Shown here one piece after another: positions 47,055 through 57,500 of a stretch of 64,000 bases of DNA (its first letter is position 1; every line of letters starts with the position of its first letter). The notes below the pieces were generated by a model. That model ran no database searches and was not told the DNA's origin. It worked only from the letters and a program-made list of their open reading frames with translations. This DNA comes from Fasciola hepatica (Eukaryota > Platyhelminthes > Trematoda > Plagiorchiida > Fasciolidae), in the NCBI GenBank assembly GCA_948099385.1, contig CANUEZ040000183.1, forward strand, positions 372,001 through 436,000, read 5' to 3'. A program made the translations under genes and the position numbers.

Positions 47055-50000
47055 CTGGACTCAGGAAAAGTATGGTCGATTGTATCTCATTCATCAATTT
47101 AAGTCTAATTTCTTAAGATGCTAGGGTAAGAGGGTAACCAACACGACACCAAATGAGTTCACCAGATAATGTATATTTCAGGTCACAGTACGGTCATCCC
47201 TAATTCATGAGCTGTTGACAAGATCTGTATACAAGAAAGATAATGGTCAAAGACCAAGTGTCAGAATTAAACGACGGGAATTGTATTTGTGCTCGTGCTC
47301 CTTGTAAAAGATAGAATGTTGTTAGCAATTTTGCTCTCTCTTATTCTATGACTCTGCCCGTAAAATGTTCTCAGAACTGGTGACCTTCTATCCTCACAAT
47401 TTCTGCTTATCGGCTGGAACCATGAATTTGACATTTTCATGAAAGACGAGCAACGGTTGAACCAAAAGAATTTACTGATGGAAATTTTCCTGACCCACCA
47501 GCGAAGGTTTGTGTGAAAAAAATGCACTTAACACTAATCACGTGATTTCCCATGAGAAAACAGAACACGGGTTAATCCGTACGACCAATTAGTGTCCGGT
47601 CATTGAACTGTAGGAGGCATACTTAGATTTATTGAAAACTTTATATAATTGCGAGCTTTATACAAATGCAGTTTATCCACACATTTTCAAGTGGAAATCG
47701 GCAAACAAAACACGATGCAACTCCAATCATTATTTTACCGTATACCTCCAATGGAGTACACTTTCACTGACACATCTACCCCCGGGATGGTATAAAACGG
47801 GAGGCCGCAGAAATGAATGTTGGTTGGACTTTATGCATGTTGCAAAATTCACTGGCATTCACAGAATATTGCCAGGCACACTGAAGCAGTATGAGTCAAA
47901 CACGACGCGTAGTATCGTCTATGCACGCACTTTCTACCCTGAAGTATCATTGATCGGTGTAAGTCAGCTCAAAGGTAGTCATTGTCACGTTATCACCTAA
48001 TGAATACTCGAGTAAACGATTTGTGATTTTAAGCCCGGAGAAATTAATCACTTATATGATCATTTATTTTCGCTCACTTAAGACGTGCCCACAATTGCAC
48101 AATAAAACGTTTTGTTTTCATTTTAATGAATGAAGCTTATCTTCACAGGTATTTATTCTCAAACTATGGCGAATTTAAACGTTCCAGGTGAAGTTTAGGA
48201 AAGAATTACCGGAAACAGCGGACAACCCTTGTTCACTCATGATTCTCAGACAGCTTTGTCAAGTCTGAATGAACTCTGGCTATCTTGTTTACTAAAAGTC
48301 TCAATATATATTGGGCCAAAGCCTGCTCTTTAGGCGTCGGAAATAATTCTGTCTCTCGAAAAGTATGAACGTCTTTCGCGCTACTTCAAAATATGGGAAA
48401 AGTTATACAGCGGTAGGAATTGTGATTTTCTCACTATGCAGTCGAACCACCGTGCATGCGCCTTTTTTGTCAGGGTGCAATTTCTTATCACCACGGAAAG
48501 ACGAATGAGAATAATAATAAAAAACAACTACAATAAATCAATAAGAATTGGAAGAAGATTACGTCATTGGCAACCCACTCAAATAGGAGATTCAGTGCAT
48601 TCAGATCAAGTGAAATAAAATAAAAATATTTCAAGCAACAAGTTGCAGATAGCTTCCACATTACGAGGGGAACCCGACTACTGGAAGACAGATAGTTAAA
48701 AAAAGCATTCTCCGGTAGCTTCATGAAAAAAACACTCTGAAAAGAGCAAAAACGGCACTACCAGTTGGTATTTTAACACTTATATAACCAATCAGATGCC
48801 TTACCGCTTGGTTTTCACGTTTAAAGTTCCATACCTAGGTTTTGCAGTTAGTTATTAAGGTGGATAGGTGCGTTATAAGTCAAACACAGGCTGATTCATA
48901 GTTGAACAAACTGCCACAATTAAAATAAAATAAAACGCAAAGCACGGTTTTCCACATATTTGCTCTCTGACTAATGCATCTACATGCTTGCGGCTTGGGA
49001 GGATCCCCGGTCCCCTGTCAGAGAACAGGAAATGGTAAAAGAACAACTGATGGATTACCTGCTTCAACTTACGAGTGAACGGTTAAGTTGATAGGTTTTG
49101 AAATATTACTCTAATTCACAGGTACTCAATTCGCATGGAGATGACACTAAGGCCAGAAGGAAATTGTTGTCGAAGATATAGATCACGTGGTCAGTCAGCT
49201 TGTCTTCCATAAATGATTAGCAAATTCTATTGGTTCTTCTTGTTTGCAAGACACAAATGCAAATGTTCCTCTGAATAACAGATCAAGGATTTTTATTTTT
49301 TCCATCCGCATCTGTCCCATATAATAAATTCTACATTTATTTGCAGATTTAATCATAACTATAGCAGTCGGAACGGACAAACTGTTTTTTGTTCCCGAGT
49401 CTGATAGCACTGATGCAAAGGTATATTTACATCTATGGCAATTATAAAGTGGTGACGATTTTCTAGGGCCATAACACCAGTAGGTTGTTTTTATCCAGCA
49501 AGTAAATATATTCTCACCTCAAATGAAACTTAATGGTTTATACAGTCAGTTGGCCTCAACCACGACAAAAAATGAGCCTTATATGAAGAAAGAAGCAAAA
49601 TGTAGTTACATTTGAATAACCCAGATAATAATAGAAGAATGAAGTCTGCAAACTGGTAGTCAGTGGGCTTGCGTTTCTCTTTGGTTTCTGCCACTCTCTT
49701 TCGCATAGAAGTAATCAAGTTGATTATGAGGATTGGTTTTATTTTTACCCCATCACATGTTCCACTTTTGACTCCAGTGTCAGTAAACAGCAAGCTCACT
49801 GATTAATTTAATCAGAATGTGTTTTCGGTTACCATTAGATGTGGGCTATTCAGGGGCGTTTCGATAAACTGGGCCTCAGAGTGAGTGGATAAAAAACAAC
49901 CCAATCGTTCTGTGTGAATATATTTAGAACCTCTCGGGAAAGTTGTCATGGAAGACCATTACTATTCCAGGTGTAGTCTGGCTGAAGTCAGGGGTAAGTT

Positions 50001-51366
50001 TCATTTATTACTGTGATGATTTTCCTCCCATTTTGATTCAAGTTCGATTTCATTCCATCAACAAAGCTGTCCATCATTTATTCTGGATAAGACCAACAAT
50101 TTCGGTAGGTGTGATTTCTTGGTATTCGGAAAGATATTTCGTCGGGTAAATTTCTTGACATAACTGACCTTTCTCTGAGCACTGATCTGTAGAAAAAACC
50201 GATAGTGAAAATACCAGTGAACGTGATTTCAATTCTTCAACGAAACCAATGGGTTTCCTCCTTTTTTTGGGCTCCAAATTCACGCTTCTTACCTGCTGAC
50301 ACGAGCTGCATTGCAAATTGCATCCTACCTCATAGCAATAGAGAGAAATGTTCGCTGGGAATAATATCTCGCTGAATTAATCATGTGAAGCGCACGAATT
50401 CGTCTTCTTCCTTCAATATACTGGGTCTTCTGTCTCTGCCATGCGTTTCGTGGTAGCGTATCTGTGAATCATCCCTTCACTGGTGCTCATAGTCACGTTA
50501 GAACACCGAACAAAATCCGTCACAGATGATCCAAAAGCATAAGCTTTTGTCACCCGACTTTTATCACCCTTACCGAGGTATCAACAACAAGCTTTATCTC
50601 TACTATCCCTCTTATTCTCACCGTGAAGGCAATATAAACCATTAACAAACGGGACCCGAGTGGCACTGACGTCAACAGTCAAGAAGATGAAAACTGGAAT
50701 TTCCGACTTTCATTAAGTTAGACGAGCATCATCAGGGAGCAATAATAAACTGCTTTCATTACAAAATCTCCCTACTATTGACCTACGCTTATAAGCACAA
50801 TAATACGAAGCACCTGCCGAACTGAGTCTACATATTCATAACACAAAGAGATACTTGACGTGGTTCGATCCACCAACATAATTATCATTGCATACCCTGG
50901 TAATTCATAACTTACGTTGCTCAGATCGTATTATTTTAATTATCAAATTTCCACGTTCTACCCACATTGCAGTATAGAATCAGTTTTATCAAAAAGAAAT
51001 TATGAATAAGTTCGTGTCATTCATGTGAAGTAGTGAAATATTTCACTGCATTCCTGAATCATAAACAGCATACCAAGAGAACTTTGTCAGGCATCACAAA
51101 TAGTGTTATCTGTATTTTCGAAAACCACATCTGATTTTTACTAGAATGTAAAACCTATCGTATATAAATACGTATATGTATATAAATATACACAGCGTGT
51201 ATGCGACGAGGTTTCCAGTTTCATCGTAGGTCCCTTGCCATAATTCACCGACCTGTCTTGTTGACGCGAGACGAAGAAACGACAGCTCAGTGTTGTGACC
51301 ATGAATGAAAGTGTATCCACCGATTTCACTGTCATTTCTTTTTTGAATTCAATTCCTTTTTTACAG
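47055..51366. other. Intronic stretch before the CAP-like exon
   Basis: A 39-nt exon-like segment at 48149-48187 (CTTATCTTCACAG before, TTCCAG/GTGAAG after) has good signals. It carries a stop in phase 0, so it does not fit the CAP model. A 122-codon frame at 47632-48000 shows no motif. Otherwise unremarkable. Confidence 0.3.
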
Positions 51367-51545
51367 TGGTACATTTACATACTTGAGCGCCCCCAGTATA
51401 ATTTTCGACAAGGAATGGTGCAAGATGAGAGCAAATTTATGCAAATCAACAACATGCTTTTTAAGATTGGATGCGGCATGACGCACACTTCATACTCTAA
51501 CCATGATCATATAAAACCTAGATACTGCTGTATTGTCGAAAGTCG
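51367..51545 (+). CDS. CAP/SCP-TAPS-like domain exon (exon 4 of model)
   Basis: One of the best splice acceptors in the window (CAATTCCTTTTTTACAG) opens a 179-nt exon in phase 0. It encodes WYIYILERPQYNFRQ, then SKFMQINNMLFKIGCGM, then PRYCCIVESR. CAP proteins show W-Y-x-E..Y-N-F, then H-F-T-Q, then I-G-C-G, then v-V-C-x-Y in this order and at nearly this spacing. Here the catalytic-like His is Lys, the Trp after the Q is Asn and the C-terminal Tyr is Glu, so the protein is divergent. The donor CG/GTAAAT leaves phase 2. Trematodes carry large families of secreted CAP (VAL/SCP-TAPS) proteins. Domain call moderately sure; exact orthology unknown. Confidence 0.55.
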
Positions 51546-52157
51546 GTAAATTGCGGATGGTATCAATCCCTTAATGTTTAGCAGAATCATTTTATGATGC
51601 ATACTGGTAATTCATAGGTTTCCTTCTCTTTTGCTACCATCCTTAGAGGTCAGGTTGGTCTCTTGATTACAAATGATAGGGTGCGATAGTTGGCGGATAC
51701 TTTCATTCAAACTGGAACCAAGTTCTAGGTTGGGTTAAAAGTGTACACAGACTGACTGGGGCTTCAAACTGAAACACAACATCTTGATAGCGCTTATCTA
51801 CTCATTACCCTAACCCCTTGGGGTGATAAAACCACCAAAATTTATCAGGGATGAGATATGCTTCCTTACCTCCACATTTTCTGAGTTCCAAAAGATATAG
51901 CTGGGCTTCTGAATACACAGCATCGAAGACAGAATAAAAGAAACCTCACTCTACTGCTTCTTGTCATCATTTATTCAGCAAACCTGCCGCTGAAAATGGA
52001 CAGAATGATCCGATGCTTAGCATCCTCAAATCACGAAGGAGAGTTCAACAGCTGTACGGAAGATGGCTTTTCGGTATATGATAAAAAGGACGTGAACTTT
52101 GTATAGACGTCTCGAATAGTTTGGGTCAAATAAATAAAGGTCTTCCAAAACTGAACA
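51546..52157 (+). other. Candidate intron 4, left part
   Basis: No feature recognised up to the PLE-2 target duplication. Confidence 0.3.
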
Positions 52158-52169
52158 ATCTGCATTATT
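52158..52169. repeat. Left target-site duplication of PLE-2
   Basis: ATCTGCATTATT here and ATCTACATTATT at 53061-53072 match at 11 of 12 positions on either side of the element. Confidence 0.6.
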
Positions 52170-53060
52170 TGAAACATTGGGTCCCCTTGATCCAGCTCAT
52201 CAAAACAGATAGAAGACATAAATTGCGAGATGCAAGCATTACTTTTAATCTTCTCAATCGCGTACGTAAAACATGCGAATTCGTGTTCAAATGGAGCACA
52301 GAGCAAAATAATGGAATAGATAGTGTCAAGCGAAATAAAGAAACGATTCGGTAAACCTGACTGGTTACCGCCACGGAGGCACACATTGTGGGTCAAAAGT
52401 TCCTGTGCACACAGCCTCACAAAAAGCGAAAATCTAAAGTGTGCGCTAAAACGCACCTACTTGGCGGCTGAATTGCAGATTTCGCAAACCACCAAACGAC
52501 TAAACCTCCCAGCACATTCAAAGAGTGTCGAGAACCTGAATGCCTCTCACGTCATTTATCAGTTCACCTGCAGCTGCGGTGACACCTACGTAGGCAGAAC
52601 GGATCGTTGCCTAAGTCAAAGAATAGGGGAGCATGTGCCGAAGTGGTTAGTGCAGGGGATGAGTCATCCTCCACCCGGACAACAGACGACGACTAGAAAC
52701 CCGGCTTCATCGATCGCGAAACACCTTATGACCTTTCGTCATTGGATTGATCCGGGTCAAGCAATCCGAGTGATTGCATGGAATCGGAACCTAAAGCTTC
52801 TAGGTTTTTGTGAGGCTGTGTTGAAAACTAGACTTAGGCCCCCACTGTGCGCACAGAAACTTTTGACCCACAATGTTTGCCTCCGTGGCGGTAACCAGTC
52901 AGGTTTACCGAATCGTTTCTTTATTTCGCTTGACACTATCTATTCCATTATTTTGCTCTGTGCTCCATTTGAACACGAATTCGCATGTTTTACGTACGCG
53001 ATTGAGAAGATTAAAAGTAATGCTTGCATCTCGCAATTTGTCTTCTATCAGTTTTGATGA
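52170..53060 (+). mobile_element. Penelope-like retroelement PLE-2, heavily 5'-truncated, inverted arms
   Basis: Same architecture as PLE-1 but a different lineage by sequence. The left arm (about 52198-52425) is an inverted copy of the 3' end (about 52805-53060). Only the endonuclease part of the polyprotein lies between. The arms differ at several positions, by a 2-base indel, and by a 24-25 base stretch present only in the right arm (about 52820-52844). A 12-bp target duplication with one mismatch fits an older insertion. Here the extra bases beyond the inverted arm are on the left (52170-52197), against the right in PLE-1. It lies in the last candidate intron of the CAP-like gene, on the same strand. 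Confidence 0.75.
52425..53057 (+). pseudogene. PLE-2 GIY-YIG endonuclease fragment
   Basis: Open for 210 codons from the end of the left arm to TGA at 53055-53057. It contains VIYQFTCSCGDTYVGRTDR (GIY-YIG core with the Cys pair), then LSQRIGEHVPKW. The conserved S-S-I-A-K-H-L and F-R-H-W-I-D stretch follows, then F-C-E-A-V-L..L-R-P-P-L-C-A-Q-K near the domain end. The last ~70 codons lie inside the right arm and are probably the lineage-specific C-terminal tail. The RT domain is completely absent, so this copy cannot mobilise itself. The frame extends upstream into the inverted arm (to 52323), but that part is antisense arm sequence. Confidence 0.75.
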
Positions 53061-53072
53061 ATCTACATTATT

Positions 53073-54036
53073 ATTTTCATATTCCATCCCTTGTTATACG
53101 GTAAGTACGTAACATAAAAAGTTTATTTTCCGAAGATCAGCCGCCGGACTTCTAGGCCCTAAAATTTGAGAAGAATTTGATTTTTCTGGTCACAACTTGA
53201 GCTGGACACTTTTGGTAAACACGCTAATCAGAAATGGAACAGATTGAATGGCGATGAATGAGCTTCTGCTGCCTTTGCCAAAGGCCAAGACAGGTACATT
53301 TCTAACCAATGTGGAGTCGTGGAAACTATGAGATCACCTACACTTCCCTGTCCGGTTATTGCGGTTGGAAGATCTGCAACACAGAGCAAAGCTAGTTCAA
53401 TCTAGAAACGAACGTAAGCCTAAAGGAGTCCCTTTCGTACACAAGTTGGCATGCAATGAAAGCATTGAAATTCAGGAATGTTAGCTGAGGTTGAACACCG
53501 GGCGAGATTCAACAGGGATAACGCATTGATCATTTATTGGAGTCTGACAAAACTGCCTGAGCTAACCCATTCTGTTCAGTTGGTTATTTCAGGCTGGATA
53601 AAACCTAACCGATTTCCTGGGTGAATAGTTTTGCTTTCGTGGGATGCGTGATTTCCGTCAACAGTACCTAATTTGTTTCACACCAATATTTTGACTTACG
53701 ATTCTGGACCCTCAGTAGACCTTTGATTTACCAAACTGCACTAACTAATACCCCTAACTCTTTTCTTTAATTGTTCTTTTGGTTACTGAATTTTGAAACA
53801 AAAGAGTCTTCTTCCTTTGAAACGTATTGTGCCTTAGAAATATTGAGCGCCGTGCTCTTAGCATACATACGGCTTGGGATTGGGACACTTGAATTCTTCA
53901 TATTAAGTTAAACGAACAACTGTATCACGTAGTAACGATTAACTCACAGTGTTTCTCATACTAGGGTCACCAAATCATATTTGGATACACAAAGTTAATA
54001 AAGAACAGTGCCAACCGTTTTCTGCTTACATATAAG
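53073..54036 (+). other. Candidate intron 4, right part
   Basis: No repeat or coding signal recognised. Ends in ACCGTTTTCTGCTTACATATAAG, the acceptor proposed for the terminal exon. Confidence 0.3.
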
Positions 54037-54190
54037 CAAGCGTTTTTTCACTGGTCCTTCGCCACACTGTATTACGACACTGTATTCACACGCCTATGTC
54101 AGGTGCCTCCGGATAGCCATCTGTAAAGAAATACAATGTGACCGTCAGAGCCACGACCCACCTGTGAATTGCAGTCTGTGCAATGGCTAG
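54037..54190 (+). CDS. Cys-rich terminal exon of the CAP-like gene
   Basis: Entered in phase 2 from 51545, it completes an Arg codon and reads KRFFTGPSPHCITTLYS, then CLRIAICKEIQC, ending NCSLCNG at a TAG (54188-54190). In CAP proteins the domain is followed by a P-[FY]-x-x-G-P-x-C-x-x-C stretch and a Cys-rich tail, and RFFTGPSPHC fits that place. Six cysteines (three possible disulfides) suit a secreted protein. The acceptor is reasonable and the phase matches exon 4, which a random ORF would do one time in three. The frame also has an ATG-like start at 54008, inside the proposed intron. Confidence 0.45.
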
Positions 54191-54279
54191 TACCCAATTC
54201 AGATTCCAAGAAAATTACATGTGCGTACGCCTTTACAGACGCACGCACGCACTCGCGCACGCGTGATCCGTAATGGGTA

Positions 54280-54540
54280 ATGCACCGGAATCAGGACAAC
54301 AGATGGAAGGAAGGTTCTCATTCACTTCACCTACGCATGGCTCCCACGTACTTCAACATACACCACTACCCTCCGTCTAACCCTGAAACATACCGGCCGA
54401 ACTACTCTCGGCGACGGTGGGGACGGTGTTATCGCGTCCGTCCAGCTAGCATGGTCACCGTTCGAATGTTCATTCGGGACGAACAGTATCAGTTCGTCAG
54501 TGTGAATTTGTGCAATCGTCCGCCTTTCCGGTCAATTTGA
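54280..54540 (+). CDS. Arg-rich 86-residue ORF in a CpG-rich island, unknown
   Basis: A complete ATG-to-TGA frame in sequence much richer in CpG than its surroundings, with many C/G third positions. It encodes a Tyr/Pro/Arg-rich protein (APTYFNIHHYPPSNPE, then YSRRRWGRCYRV) without signal peptide, membrane span or known motif. It begins 90 bases after the stop of the Cys-rich exon, so it may be 3' UTR of that gene, the 5' exon of a new gene, or an upstream exon. The opposite strand is also open over much of it, which weakens the case. Confidence 0.25.
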   Translation: MHRNQDNRWKEGSHSLHLRMAPTYFNIHHYPPSNPETYRPNYSRRRWGRCYRVRPASMVTVRMFIRDEQYQFVSVNLCNRPPFRSI

Positions 54541-54544
54541 ACCA

Positions 54545-57500
54545 TGTGGCCATCTGGTCGCGTATCAGTCAGTCAAATGAAGACGACCAAAACTAATGGA
54601 ATGAAAGAATACCGACGAGGGTAGGGAGAGAGCTGTGGTACTGAAGCTCATGTTGGTCCATTACCCCAACATAGCTGTAATCCCCCCTCAGCAGCCGCAT
54701 CAATCTCATCGATAGTGTCTAACACCAGGAAACCAAAAATCCGGTAAGGCGGTTACCAAATCATACAAATGGTAACCATTCACATTTTCGAAACAGGGTA
54801 ACAAGATGGGCTGATTTTCCTTTGGCATATTACATTATCTAGGACGAACTCCTTTGTTCTGTCAATGGTTTTTCGTTTGATACTTTGTATTGTGGTCGTG
54901 CAACCGATTTCTGTGACATTTATCTTGAGATGAAAGTTTGCTATTCCCCCTCTTGATGATAATGTCGGCCACCAGCCATCTATCTGTTCCTGGACTCAAT
55001 TACGAGCCCACCTATACGCTCACTTCCCTCAGCATGATAACGAAAATTGATGGATGAATGTTTCCACTGTGATAAACAAGGTGACGTTATTCAATGTCGG
55101 TAGTGCAACTTTGGTTCCGTAGTTATTCATCCATTTGATATGGGATCTAAGATTAACCTCTGCTGACTTTCACGAACATAGAGTTCGCATTAGAAAAATC
55201 ATGTTCAAACGGTGAACCCATGGTGAAGCTTGTTTTACGAATTAACTAGAAGACAAAACATTAAAGAACATTTGGTGAATGTTCATGACTCACTCTGAGT
55301 CCGATAGTATTCACTACGAAGAAGTTAATAAATGAACAGAAGAAAAAAGACAACTATTTACGTTTTCTCTCTCGTGACATTGTTACCAGCGCAATAAAAT
55401 TGTCAAATTTATGCATAGTCTCTGCACGAAGGATACATGTAACAATTTCCACGGAGATGCATTCATATGAAGCGTAATTTGGTATCATTGCAGAAGATTC
55501 ATGTGGAAGAACTTTTTGCGGTTGTGCCACATCAAGCCTCCTCGCTGAAAATTTAATGCATGATAAAAACAGTAGACCTAACAATCAAAGCATTACTGAC
55601 CCGAGGTTTTACTATGTTCATTGCACAGTTGGTCACACAATATTAGGTAGATGTCGTCGGATTATTCAACCGTGGACAATATTTTACGATTGACATCAAT
55701 AGAGTGTATCACTACCAAATTAATGAATTGCTCATTCTACAGGTCTGCCGTCTAAATTAACCTGTGCTCCTAAAACATCCCGTATTAAATTTTTTTCTCC
55801 GTCATTGAAAAACTTTCGGGGGGAAAACCGATAGGTTCAAGTGTTTCAGATAATCTGCATCTAGAGCCTCGAATTCCACAAGAGTACGAGAAAATGGTTA
55901 GACGGTTGCTTTTTCAAGTAGACACATCCAAATACACTAGCCAAAGGAACTATATGGCGAATTTTTCATACGGAAGCCACTGTCTAGCTTGAATTCTCTT
56001 TTGTCTGATACATACTTTCGGACTTCTTTCCAGGCAATTCACCCTCCCCCCCACGGTCTTGTACTACCTAACGCGGAAAAGTTTTTTGTACACCTGTAGT
56101 TGAAGTCTGCCGGGAATGTGTCTGGCCAAAAATGTGCGAAATTACACTTTTCCAGATTCTTTTTCTTTTCACATTGATCTTTTCGCTTCCGTCCACCTTT
56201 CTGCAACACTGTAGGACCTAGCTGAACTGCGGTGCTCTGTTGACCTGATCTGCCGTCCAAAACTGTCACAATCTCCGGAGCATATGCTAATGATATGCGT
56301 AGCTATACCTAACCGCATTCGTAGGTCGTAGTCAACCAACCGTTCGACGAGGATGGCAACAAGCACGAAAAATCTTCTCTCATCTAGACCACGAAGTAAT
56401 GCAATCTGATACAATGCTTCATGCGGGCCGAAGTATATAAATCATATTGTAATGATGTGTCAACACTATTTCGTTTTCCTCCTTATTGGGGGAATCGATT
56501 GATAAAATAAAGAGACATCCAGGATAATCAAAGGAATCCACTTCTACCTTTGAGCTTATGAAGGAAGCCATGATATCTGGCACCACTCACACTGTCTCAT
56601 TCATCCCGGAAACGTTAAAGAGTTCAGTGGTTTGCTTTTGCCGCCCAGCCAATACTTTGCAGTCTCTACGGTTTCCCTCACAACAAGATTACCGACCCTT
56701 TGCTACACTTGGCTATACCCCATTTAGCACACCCTGCCACCTAGAAGTTAACAGCAATAATTCTATAAAGTTATACAATTGGTCCCAGCACCTTCTACCA
56801 AACAGTTTACGCGACGAACCCACTTGAATATAAGCCAGGAAAATTACGCGGTCCTGCTTACCGATTTCATTATATTTGCGTATCCCTGCGATTATCAGCT
56901 CAAATTGCTTTCATCAGCTTATTCAAGCAACAGAAGTCACACACGTTCAACTGCCCACAATATAGTACAGAATCGATACAAATGAGAAGAAATTCTAAAC
57001 AAATGCGTGCGATTGATGTGATGATGCGGCATACTTCACTAGGGTCATGGAGTTTATATTGTAGACTGCGAAAATTTTACAAAATATCACAATCTATGTT
57101 GCCTGGAAAGTTAGTCTAAGTGAATGCAATTCGAATCAAGTATTTCAATGCTCGGTAAGCTAATGACGACCGTTGTAGGTTATGTATGGTGAAAGATGCC
57201 AAACTTTTGCCATTTCAAGGACTCTTAGTTGTCGAAAATGCGACATACTGTACGTTATCGGTTCTTCTTCGGAATAACAGGACAGAAATGAAACTATTTT
57301 TTAAGGACAATATTTTGAAACTTTCAGCTGAAATTCACTTCAGTTTCAAAAGTAGTTTCAGGACCTTCACCGGATTTTGCCTTTTTGTACCGTTCATACA
57401 ATCTATCAAAGCTCTGTCGAATGTTTCCCAATTTCAAATGAATGAAATTCATTTATTCCTTTTTGAATTCGAAATAAAATGAAGCTTTATTTGCTCCGGA

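Noticed and set aside
50043..50152. W-Y-S-E motif in a frame ending at 50149 as another CAP exon
   Set aside because: No further CAP motif, a stop follows at once, and it would duplicate the W-Y motif of the 51367 exon.
52031..52456. Minus-strand ORF of 141 codons
   Set aside because: Inverted copy of the PLE-2 3' coding end in its left arm.
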